DNA from: Candidatus Zhuqueibacterota bacterium 4484_188
GTDB taxonomy: Bacteria; Calditrichota; Calditrichia; RBG-13-44-9
Direction: 5' to 3'
DNA length: 7,846 nucleotides
NCBI GenBank assembly: GCA_002049825.1
Contig: MVCZ01000205.1
Span: forward strand, 1-7,846
The translations under genes and the position numbers were made by a program. Each line of letters starts with the position of its first letter. Positions within the stretch are counted from its first letter, which is position 1. Of this stretch, positions 1 to 6,962 are shown in pieces. A model generated the notes under the pieces. That model was not told the origin of the DNA. It searched no databases and saw nothing but the letters and a program-made list of their open reading frames with translations.

Positions 1-144
1 GCACAGCAGATTATTTTGCACAACGGATCGGTGCAGGAAATTTTAACGGAAATGGCTCCCAAATGGGGCGGCCCCGACCCGAATATTCCTGGCAATGGTT
101 ACCAAGGGTGTGAACTGGGAAACTTCCGCAACCCGCCCATCGCC

Positions 145-273
145 GCCGGCGATTCTTTTACGGTAATTTTCACCTGTCTGGCAACCGCCCAGCAGGGGAC
201 CGCCCGGGGCCGGCGATTCTTTTACGGTAATTTTCACCTGTCTGGCAACCGCCCAGCAGGGGACCGCCCGGGG
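145..273 (+). repeat. Perfect 64-bp tandem duplication
   Basis: Bases 145-209 are repeated without a mismatch at 209-273 (period 64). Because 64 is not a multiple of three, the duplication moves the reading frame of the host glycosidase by one base. Excising one unit restores a continuous open frame across the junction. Perfect identity implies a very recent event or an assembly error. Confidence 0.97.
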
Positions 274-1740
274 TGTAGTTCCGGCGTTACCGGCACCATC
301 TGGAGTGCAGCACAATATGAAACTTTCCGTTGATCCGTTTCCGCTTGTTCCGCAAAATGTAAGTGTTCAATTTTCTCTGAATAATGAAAGCGCGGTCGTT
401 CACTGGGATCAGGTGCCGGGATTGGCTTACAACGTGTATCGCCGAACCAATTCCACGCCGGGACGATACGACCTGGTTGCCGAAATCCTGAATGCGTCCG
501 GATACCTGGATTTGGGATTGAATCCGGACAGCACGTATGGCTATGTGGTTGTTGCCCGGGACAGTCTGGGTAAATTCAGCGGACATTCCGTGGAAGTGGG
601 AAACGTGGGGATGAGGTCGTTTTTTGAAGATGCCGCTCAAGCGGGAGAAAATGCAAATGCGGACAGTCTGCGGAGCGCCGCCGAAAATTTGTTGTCTTAC
701 AATATGGAACAAGCGGTAACCGATGATGAAGCGCTTTACAGCCGAATCCCCCGGTTTGCCATTCCCGATGCCGATGAAGAAATGGTGTACTGGTCGGCTT
801 TTTCACTGATTCGCCAATGTATGCTGCCGCCGGAGGGGCAGTGTTCGTATAATTATTATGTGTTTTCGCGGGAACCGCAATGGGGCTGGGGACATGGCGG
901 ACAGGTATTTCATGAAAGTCTGACCATGCTGGCGTATGCCTTCATGGATCCGTTGAGCGCCATGAACTCGCAACGGGTATACTTGGAGCGTCAGTGGGCT
1001 GACGGTTACATCAATTACCGAACTGGTCCGTATTTAAATGAGACCATTCCCTATAACGGACAATATACCACTTCTGCTCCCTGGTATAACTGGGAGAATT
1101 GGGAAGTCTTTCAAATACATCCGGATTCGGCTTTTTTAAATGAAGCGTACCAGTCAGGGAAATTGTTTTATCAGTACTGGCTGAATAACCGGGATGCGGA
1201 TAATGACGGTTTGTGCGAATGGAGTGCCCACGCAGTGCTGGAATCCGTGCGCGACGGTAAGGTGGCGGTTTGGGATCAGGTGGGTTGGCCATCCGATTTT
1301 GAATGCCTGGATTTATTATTGGTTTTTTACCCTTGTGGGCGGGAGTGGCTGATTCGTTGCAGGCAGCGCAGTTACTTCAGCATCTTACTACTCCCGGCAA
1401 ATTTTGGCGAAATTACGGTATCCCCACTCTGGCGGCAGATGATCCGTACTACAACGCGATGGGCTATTGGAACGGTCCGGTATGGGTGCAGTGGCAATAT
1501 CTGATTTTTCGCGGATTACTGCATTACGGGTATGTGAATGAGGCGCAACAGTTAGCGGAGAAAGTTTTTGAAAACGTGATTCACCAACTGAAGACCAACC
1601 ACTGGTTCTGGGAACTGTACAGCCCCGACGACTACCGGGCGGGTTGGCATAAGACCTATATCTGGAGCGGATTGGTAGCGCGAATGTTAATTGATTTATA
1701 TGGACCTTCGGTAGGTATGTCGGAAAAGATGCTGAAGGCG

Positions 1741-2007
1741 GTTCCTCAAAAATTGGAGCTGCGGCAAAATTATCCCAATCCGTTTAATTCGGTGTCAATA
1801 ATTGAATTTTCACTTCCCCGTCGGGCTTTTGTTTCCCTGAAAATTTTTGACGTTTCCGGTCGTCAGGTGAATCTATTGTTGAATGAATGGCTCGACCCGG
1901 GCGAGCACCGCACAAAATTCTCTGCTTCCGGTTTGGCGAGTGGAATCTACTATTACCAACTAGTGGCAGGCAAAGCGCAAATTACGCGAAAACTTTTGTT
2001 CTTAAAA
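1741..2007 (+). other. Type IX secretion C-terminal sorting domain (Por-secretion-tail/FlgD-Ig-like)
   Basis: The last roughly 89 residues of the first glycosidase begin VPQKLELRQNYPNPFNSVS and continue with FSLP, VSLKIFDVSGRQV, LDPGEH, SGLASGIYYYQL and end RKLLFLK. YPNPFN followed by a beta-rich repeat with G-x-Y-x-Y-L and a basic C-terminus is the classic sorting tail that directs proteins through the type IX secretion system to the cell surface or medium. It is in the same frame as the catalytic C-terminal half, so this half is intact. It is the best taxonomic clue in the window, pointing to the FCB group. Confidence 0.93.
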
Positions 2008-2021
2008 TAAGCCCTGAATTT

Positions 2022-4254
2022 ATGATTGCGAAACAAAACATCTTGTTTATTTTACTGATTCTATTTCTACTAACGGACTGCCTTGCACAAACACCGGGCG
2101 GGGAAATGAAACCGCTCCAATCACCGGTTGGTTTCCCGGTTAGCAACTACACACCGTACGGGTACCTCGATAATCCGTATCATTCGATGGTGCACAATCG
2201 TAGCGGGGTTATTCGCTCGGTTCCACCCCTCGGTTTCGGATTCTGGAAAAGACAGTTCCGGGGAAGTTATGGAGAAGGACCACGCGGCTACGTAAACTAT
2301 TTATCCCTGTTACAAATAAGTGTGACAATAGATACAACCCGTTTTATTGAAACGGATGATTTCACAAAATACGGAGTTAAGCTCTATTCGGCATATCACT
2401 CGAAGAACATAATGAGTTACGATTGGCGGCATGAAGGGGTGGTGTTCAGTTTAAAATATTTTCTTCCTCGTGAAAACAGCCTGGTTTGTCTGGCGGAAAT
2501 CGAAAATCTTTCCGGTGCGGAGAAAAAAATTGTTGTGCAGGTGACTAATATTTATGGTTTGTGGGAAACGAAGTGGTGGGGCAGCAACGGATTGACTGCG
2601 CATTATGATCCGGATATGGATGCGATAGTGAGCAAAATTTGGGCTTACGGTGATGTGTTTATACTTGCCGCAGATTGGCATTCAATTGCTCGCTATGCCA
2701 CTGGCTCCAGGAAGGAGTGGCGCGAATGGCAGTGTAATGGAGTGAAAGAGAACCGCATCAGACAAATTATTAAAGGGCCCGGCACTGGATGAGCAGTTTT
2801 GGTCACAATGCCCCAAATTAGTGGGTGATTGGCCGCTAAGCTGGAAGCACGGATGGGTGTACGATTGGGAAACGCTTCGAATGAATATTCGCCGACCCAT
2901 CGGCATTTTCAAACATCCCTGGGACGCCATGCAGGTGCATTCGCCGCGGGTGGTGCTTGGCGAAACAGCGCTGGATATGCTCACTATGAGCTATGCGAAT
3001 CCCAAGCTGGCAAAAGAAGTTCTTTTCGGGACCTTCGCCGATGCGTTAGCGCCGAATGTGCCCTGCGCCCGCGAGGACGGCAGCGTGAACATGATCGGCG
3101 CCGACGGCTCGGAGTGCGGTACGGCGCCTATGTGGGGTTTTCCTTTTCATGTAATCCAAATTATTTATGAGGCAACCGGCGATACCGTTTGGCTGAAGCA
3201 ACTCTATCCGCATCTCAAAGCGTACCTTCGCTGGTGGTTGGAAAACCGCACCGATGAAGAGGGCTGGTTTCATTGCAATAATAGTTGGGAATCAGGGCAG
3301 GATGGATCGCGGCGATTTTTAGTGAAAGGAGAAGGTGATCCGGCGGAATTTGTGCGCACCGTAGATGTGGAAGCCAGTATGGCTGAAGCAATGTTGATTA
3401 TGAAAAAATTTGCACCCATCGCCGGGAACTCAGCCGATACAACCCTGTGGCACAACCTCGCCCGGCGCCGGGTGCAAAACACCCGCTCGATGTTTTTTAA
3501 GGGCAAATTCCGGGATGTGGACGGGAGAAATAAACAACCGATTATTCTCAGGGATTTTTACGATGTAATGTTCCTTTCACCGCTCACCTGTGGCATTGCC
3601 ACTGAAGAACAAATGAAAGCGGTGAAACCGCTGTTTCGGTTTTATATGGGCAATCCGTTCTGGTTGCAGTGGCCGCCGAAAGTGTTTGCTTTTTGTGAGG
3701 CGGCCTGGAACGCCGGGAAACAGTTGGCTGCTGCGGAAGCAGTCATGCAAATTGCCGATCGAATTTACCGGCGAACCGATAGCAGAAAGCTCATGTTTGT
3801 CGAGAAAGATTCCGCATTTTCTTACCGTATTCCCGGTGTGGCAAATGAGTTCTGGCCGGTTGATTTCCGACCGCCCGGAGCAGAAAACTACGGATGGGGA
3901 GCAACCCTTCCGACTCAGATTTTGAGAAATATTATCGGATTCCGGGAAACTGCGGACTACGCCGGAACCGCTTTCTACCTGGCGCCGGCAATTCCCGAAA
4001 AATTTGCTGTAGTTGGTAAAAAGTATGGCGTCTCAAATTTGCATTTTCGCGGGGTTTCGGCGAATGTTTTTTATCAAATGAAGGACGCCGGTAAAATTAA
4101 AATAACCCTCGCTTTTACCGCAAAGAAACCAGGAGAAGCAACCGTTTTAAATGAATCCGGTGAGGATATTTTTTTAACATCCTCAAAAAAGAAGGAAGGA
4201 AAAATTGAATTCGAGGGAACCAATGGGAGTCGGTATTTAATCAAATTTTATTAG
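2022..4254 (+). pseudogene. Second secreted six-hairpin glycosidase (GH63/MGH1-like), frameshifted
   Basis: The ATG at 2022 was chosen because it opens directly into a Sec signal peptide: basic MIAKQ, a hydrophobic core ILFILLILFLL, and a likely cut after CLA (residue 22). There is no lipobox and only a weak ribosome binding site; it may be translated by coupling to the upstream gene, whose stop is 11 nt away. Residues 23 to about 240 look like a beta-sandwich. The (alpha/alpha)6 domain carries GDWPLSWKHGW, DAMQVHSPRVVLGETALDM, NVPCAREDGSVNMIGADGSE, CNNSWESGQDGSRRF (about 3274-3318), DVEASMAEAM, RIPGVANEFWPVDF and ENYGWGATLPTQI. The acidic WESGQD segment is the kind of site that holds the general acid in this clan, but I cannot assign it firmly. 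Frame 3 ends at a TGA (2790-2792), while frame 1 reads DKLLKGPALDEQFWSQ from 2761, so the frame changes near 2746-2775. A single-base indel or a small deletion would explain it. No sorting tail, so probably periplasmic. Confidence 0.84.
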
Positions 4255-4355
4255 CCTGCTTTATTCCTTCTCGCTCAGGCGGGATTGCCACCAAGGCACT
4301 AAGCTTTTTTCCATACTGCGCCACGAGCCTGGACGGTGCTAAAAAAAATGGGGTA

Positions 4356-4547
4356 TTGGAATGCTGGAAAATTCACTGCTTAAATGGCGAAAGCCATTCC
4401 TATGAAGGTCATGGGCGTCATACTCATATTGGGAAATTGTTTGGTATTGGCGTGGTTGGATTGGGAGAAGGCAAAGGACTGGTGAGAGGTTTGCAGGGGC
4501 ACCCGGAATTAAAAGTCCGGGCAATTTGCGATGTAGCACAAGTTTGA
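4356..4547 (+). pseudogene. N-terminal stub of a Gfo/Idh/MocA-type oxidoreductase, cut by an insertion sequence
   Basis: Only the first beta-alpha-beta unit survives: GIGVVGLGEGKGLVRGLQ then HPELKVRAICDV, a Rossmann nucleotide-binding start of the NAD(P)-dependent Gfo/Idh/MocA family, which usually acts on sugars and inositols. Native sequence stops at about 4538; the next codons CAA GTT TGA are made by the left inverted repeat of the insertion sequence, which supplies the stop. No continuation appears beyond 5423, so the remainder was lost. The true start is unclear: 4356 is a TTG and the peptide before GIGVVG is not family-like; a TTG at 4437 is an alternative. Its position after two glycosidases fits a glycan or sugar utilisation locus. 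Confidence 0.7.
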
Positions 4548-4553
4548 CACTTG
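4539..4553 (+). repeat. Left terminal inverted repeat of the IS remnant
   Basis: CAAGTTTGACACTTG; exact reverse complement of 5409-5423. The sequence is itself a broken palindrome (CAAGT, 5-nt spacer, ACTTG). It contains TTGACA facing into the element. Confidence 0.93.
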
Positions 4554-4561
4554 TTGGCGGT

Positions 4562-4613
4562 TTTCAGCGCTTTTCACGACAAGAATCCTTATTTTAAAGA
4601 GGTTTCAGCGCTT
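4562..4613 (+). repeat. Direct repeat TTTCAGCGCTT inside the left end of the IS
   Basis: TTTCAGCGCTT occurs at 4562-4572 and again at 4603-4613, 41 bases apart, each containing the palindrome AGCGCT. Near-terminal repeats of this sort can be transposase binding sites, but that is only an inference here. The leader 4554-4719 holds no gene. Confidence 0.5.
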
Positions 4614-4668
4614 CGTTTTTTAGGCCCGCTAAAAATTGTAGACACAACCCGCCCGTTAACATTCTGCT

Positions 4669-4697
4669 TTGTATGTATTATATTGTTTTAGTATAAA
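4669..4697 (+). promoter_or_regulatory. Possible promoter of the transposase
   Basis: TTGTAT (4669-4674), a 17-base spacer and TATAAA (4692-4697) lie just ahead of AGGA and the ATG at 4720. The minus-35 match is poor, and FCB bacteria often use a different consensus, so this is weak. Confidence 0.25.
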
Positions 4698-4719
4698 GTT
4701 ATGGGTGTAGGACAATAAC

Positions 4720-5313
4720 ATGGCACGTTTAAGAAGAACCACGGCAAAAGGCAATACCTATCTTCAATACGTTCAATCATACCGTAATAAAAAAAGCAAC
4801 CCGCCACCAAGGTTCTGGCAAACCTGGGAAACATTTCCGCTCTGTCCGGCAGGCGCAAGGATCGCTTGTCCCTTTGGGAAAAGAAGATATTTACCAACTT
4901 CGGATAGAAAGACAGGATGCGGCTATAGCAGAGGAAGCGGGTTTGGATGGACGCTATTTTATTCAGACGGAAGTTGATCCCGCCCCTGCGGGATTTAGTA
5001 TGGAGGAGGCGGTAAGCTCTTATAAGTCTTTGCAGAAGGTAGAGCGAGCATTCCGGGTCATCAAAAATGACCTGGACATCAGACCGGTTTATGTTCGCCG
5101 GGAAACCCGTATCAGGGGTCATGTAATGATTTGCTATTTTGCTTCATCAATGGAAATGAAAAACCGGTCTATATATCGACTCAGATTGATAACAGTGTAA
5201 AGAAATTATTTTCGTCTTTGGGAATCAGAAATGCGAATAATCCTGAAAAATTGCGAATAGAAACAGACAAACATAAAGCTGTGCCAAACCAATTAGAGTT
5301 GAATTTTGGATAA
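4720..5313 (+). pseudogene. IS1634-type transposase relic, three frame changes and a missing core
   Basis: ATG at 4720 follows AGGA with a 7-10 nt spacing. The opening MARLRRTTAKGNTYLQYVQS is the usual IS1634-family start. After YRNKK the frame slips at an A7 run (4789-4795) into QPATKVLANLGNISALSG. A third block, in frame 2 from about 4859, reads IYQLRIERQDAAIAEEAG, LDGRYFIQTE, then YKSLQKVERAFRVIKNDLDI and RPVYVRRETRIRGHVMICYF, the family's C-terminal catalytic Glu region (VExAFRxxK). A last frame change at about 5140-5190 leads to VKKLFSSLGIRNANNPEKLR and the stop at 5311-5313. What remains is about 200 residues, whereas family members have roughly 450-550; the part bearing the two catalytic Asp residues is absent. 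Certainly non-functional. Confidence 0.85.
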
Positions 5314-5408
5314 TAAATTTAGGAAAAAACCCGTTAAAAACTAAAATGTAGGACAACAGGATAAATCCACTTGCCATAACCCATTGTTTTTATTGAATCC
5401 ATTTTCCG

Positions 5409-5423
5409 CAAGTGTCAAACTTG
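5409..5423 (-). repeat. Right terminal inverted repeat of the IS remnant
   Basis: CAAGTGTCAAACTTG; exact reverse complement of 4539-4553. Identity stops immediately outside and inside these 15 bases, apart from a possible short offset GCGG match on the inner side. Confidence 0.93.
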
Positions 5424-5467
5424 AGTTATAATGATTTTCCTGAAAGCACCTGGGCAGGTTTGAAATG

Positions 5468-5501
5468 AAAAAACGACCCGGAAAATATAATCCGGGTCGT
5501 T
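5468..5501 (-). terminator. Rho-independent terminator for minus-strand transcription
   Basis: An 11-bp perfect stem AACGACCCGGA (5472-5482) / TCCGGGTCGTT (5491-5501) with an 8-nt loop. Read on the minus strand, the stem is followed by six T (complement of 5468-5473). On the plus strand no T tract follows, so orientation is clear. It lies about 300 nt past the stop of the KBL-type gene and probably ends that transcript. Confidence 0.8.
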
Positions 5502-5639
5502 GAGGAAAGTCTTTTCAAACCAGAGCGCAAAAATATGCAGCAGGATATGTACCGGGTCGTCGTGCGGCTGAAAGCTTCCTGAATATAGTCAGCCGGTTTG
5601 CGATTTTTCAGCGTAATCTGATACCCGATATCAGTGACC

Positions 5640-5695
5640 ATCCCGACAGAAAAAAACACCCCTGCTTGTCCCGATGGTGTTTTTCTGCCCGGGAT
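5640..5695 (-). terminator. Imperfect inverted repeat, possible (bidirectional) terminator
   Basis: ATCCCG, A, CAG, A7, CACC on the left (5640-5660) pairs with GGTG, T5, CTG, CC, CGGGAT on the right (5676-5695) around a 15-nt loop. On the minus strand a CACC/GGTG stem is followed by seven T; on the plus strand by five T. It would be the first stop signal met by transcripts leaving the KBL-type gene, 109 nt past its stop codon. Confidence 0.5.
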
Positions 5696-5727
5696 TAAAA
5701 CTTCCTGCCTGCCACCATGTGGTTTTA

Positions 5728-5787
5728 AATGACCATTGACTAATGACCAATGACGGCTTCAGCCAAATGACGCCGCAGGCAAATGAC
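5728..5787. repeat. AATGAC heptad repeat tract
   Basis: Four contiguous heptads AATGACC, ATTGACT, AATGACC, AATGACG (5728-5755) are followed by two more AAATGAC copies at 5765-5771 and 5781-5787. This is low-complexity intergenic sequence with no coding meaning I can see. Confidence 0.75.
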
Positions 5788-5803
5788 ATCCTTTAGGGGC
5801 AAC

Positions 5804-6948
5804 CTACATCCCGTACATCTCAATAATCTCCTGCTTGGTTTTGTGCAGGATGTTATATTTTTTACCGATGGCGATAAAATCGTCCAGCGCCTTTTCCAAC
5901 TGGTGCATTTCGTGGGCGGCGGAAAGCTGGGTGCGAATCCGTGCCTGCCCCTTGGCAACTACCGGGAAAAAGAAACCCACCACGTAAATTCCCCGCTCGT
6001 ACAGATCTTTGGAGAAATCCTGCGAAAGTTTGGCATTGAACAGCATGATCGGCACAATGGGTGTTTCGCCTTCCTTAATGATGAAACCGGCATCGCCCAG
6101 TCCCTGCCGCCAGAATTTGGTGTTTCGTTCCAGCTTGTCGCGGCGCTCGGTGGTGGCAGATAAAATATCTAACACCTTGATTGCCGCACTGACCACTACC
6201 GGCGGGATGGTGTTGGAAAACAGGTAGGGTCGCGCCTTCTGCCGGCACATCTCCACGATTTCTTTTCGGCCTGAAACGCAACCGCCCGAAGCACCGCCCA
6301 GCGCCTTACCCAGCGTGGTGGTAATAATGTCGATTTTACCCAAAACACCGAAATGCTCCGGCGTTCCCCTGCCGGTCTTCCCGATAAATCCGGTGTAATA
6401 ATGACCCGCATCCGTTTGTCCTGGTGGAGCTGCAGCTTCTTTTCCAGGTGCTTCATATCCGAGTGCTTGTAAGTGTCCCGCTGAGCCTTCGCCAATCGCA
6501 TGCCGTCTACAATGGAAGCATGGACCAGCCGGTCGGCAATCATAATGTCTTCTTCGCCTAACAGCGCTTCAAAAACGCCGGCGTTGGCATCCATACAGGA
6601 AGGAAAAAGAATCGTGTCTTCGGTACCTAAAAATTCGGTCAGCTTATTTTCCAACTGCTTGTGAATGTCCTGTGTGCCGCAGATGAAGCGCACTGAGGAC
6701 ATTCCGTAGCCGCGGCGGTCTAATCCCTCGTGCGCCGCAGCAATCACTTCGGGGTGGGAAGACAGGCCCAGGTAATTATTCGCGCACAGGTTCAACACAC
6801 GCTTCTCCGGCGAACCTGGGGGAAATTCCACCTCCACCTCGGCATCCTGCGGTGCGTTGATAATCCGTTCTTCCTTGAAAATTCCGGCTTGTTTGATGGA
6901 ATTTAGTTCTTCCTGAAAAAGATTTTTTTCATGAGGTCCGTAAGCCAT
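5804..6948 (-). pseudogene. kbl: KBL-type alpha-oxoamine synthase (glycine C-acetyltransferase-like) with internal out-of-frame deletion
   Basis: PLP-dependent enzyme of the fold-type I alpha-oxoamine synthase family; KBL joins acetyl-CoA and glycine to 2-amino-3-ketobutyrate. ATG at 6948 follows AAAGGAG with 6 nt spacing, and that site overlaps the TAA of the carrier protein gene upstream. N-terminal part: LNLCANNYLGLSSHPEV, GYGMSSVRFICGTQDIHKQL, ADRLVHASIVDG (His143 matches the PLP-stacking His). C-terminal part: TGFIGKTGRGTPEHFGVLG, DIITTTLGKALGGASGG with the Schiff-base Lys (codon 6305-6307; Lys244 in E. coli KBL), PYLFSNTIPP, and FFFPVVAKGQARIRTQLSAA. Between RVIIT and TGFIGK (near 6390-6400) about 34 residues are absent, normally DGVFSMDG to VDDSHA, including the Asp and His that contact PLP, and the frame shifts by a 3n+1 loss. 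The protein would be about 415 aa if whole. KBL rather than serine palmitoyltransferase by GKALGGASGG and SNTIPP. No tdh next to it. Confidence 0.88.
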
Positions 6949-6962
6949 GATTTTCTCCTTTA
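6949..6962 (-). promoter_or_regulatory. Ribosome binding site of the KBL-type gene, overlapping the ACP stop
   Basis: Minus strand AATAAAGGAGAAAATC before ATG. The TAA of the carrier protein gene runs straight into AAAGGAG, so the two genes are tightly arranged and may be translationally coupled. This decides the start at 6948. Confidence 0.85.

Larger units (their letters stand above)
1..2010 (+). pseudogene. Secreted six-hairpin glycosidase (GH63/MGH1-like) with Fn3-like domain and type IX sorting tail; 5'-partial, broken twice
   Basis: The gene enters from outside the window in frame 1. In order: the end of an N-terminal beta-sandwich (to about 270), a fibronectin-III-like domain (about 338-600), an (alpha/alpha)6 catalytic region (about 610-1700) and a C-terminal sorting domain. 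Catalytic-region landmarks are SREPQWGWGHGGQVFHES (from 866), NWENWEVF, DNDGLCEW (near 1200), VWDQVGWPSDFECLDL, FLPLWAG (1324-1344), YWNGPVWVQWQYL and FWELYSPDD. These resemble clan GH-G-like glycosidases acting on alpha-linked sugars; the substrate cannot be told. A perfect 64-bp duplication (145-273) shifts the frame; removing one copy joins QQGTARG directly to VVPALPAPSGVQ and onward. A second change, frame 2 to frame 1, lies at about 1309-1330, where relatives carry some tens of residues more between SDFECLDL and GFLPLWAG, so an internal deletion is inferred. Probably inactive if the sequence is correct. The next gene follows after 11 nt. Confidence 0.85.
4539..5423 (+). mobile_element. 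Degenerate IS1634-like insertion sequence, 885 bp, transposase internally deleted
   Basis: Two perfect 15-bp terminal inverted repeats, CAAGTTTGACACTTG at 4539-4553 and its reverse complement at 5409-5423, enclose a transposase relic reading in the plus direction. Complete IS1634-family elements are about twice this length, so most of the middle is missing. No target duplication is visible: the six bases outside the left end (GTAGCA) differ from those outside the right end (AGTTAT). This fits an element whose flank was also deleted, since the interrupted oxidoreductase does not resume on the right. It cannot move by itself but might be mobilised in trans by a full copy elsewhere. Confidence 0.85.
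5424..5803. other. Non-coding stretch between the IS and the minus-strand operon
   Basis: This 380-base stretch contains no gene I can support. It holds the terminator-like hairpin at 5468-5501, a small perfect hairpin CTGATA/TATCAG at 5618-5634, the larger imperfect inverted repeat at 5640-5695, and the AATGAC repeats at 5728-5787. A 77-codon minus-strand open frame (5426-5659) crosses both the terminator and the hairpins and shows no family resemblance, so I leave it out. No continuation of the oxidoreductase cut by the IS is visible. Confidence 0.6.

Noticed and set aside
4254..4315. Terminator after the second glycosidase
   Set aside because: Only weak 4-5 bp stems (GCCTG/CAGGC, TGCC/GGCA) occur, and the T6 at about 4306-4311 is not next to a stem.
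4786..4800. A7 run as a programmed frameshift site of the transposase
   Set aside because: Slippage by one base would join the two conserved frames, but the P-site codon AAA would have to re-pair with TAA, and the gene has two further breaks and lacks its catalytic core, so a plain mutation is simpler.
4706..5356. Direct repeat TGTAGGACAA at 4706-4715 and 5347-5356
   Set aside because: A ten-base match between two stretches of this size is expected by chance nearly half the time; it lies inside the IS and does not mark its ends.
5426..5659. 77-codon open frame on the minus strand
   Set aside because: No recognisable family, no ribosome binding site, and it runs through a strong terminator hairpin and other inverted repeats.
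5783..6227. Plus-strand open frames opposite the KBL-type gene
   Set aside because: They are antisense shadows with no family resemblance; the minus strand carries clear KBL motifs.
5804..6948. Serine palmitoyltransferase rather than KBL
   Set aside because: The residues around the Schiff-base Lys (GKALGGASGG) and PYLFSNTIPP, GQARIRTQLSAA match KBL; only the gene context recalls sphingolipid clusters.
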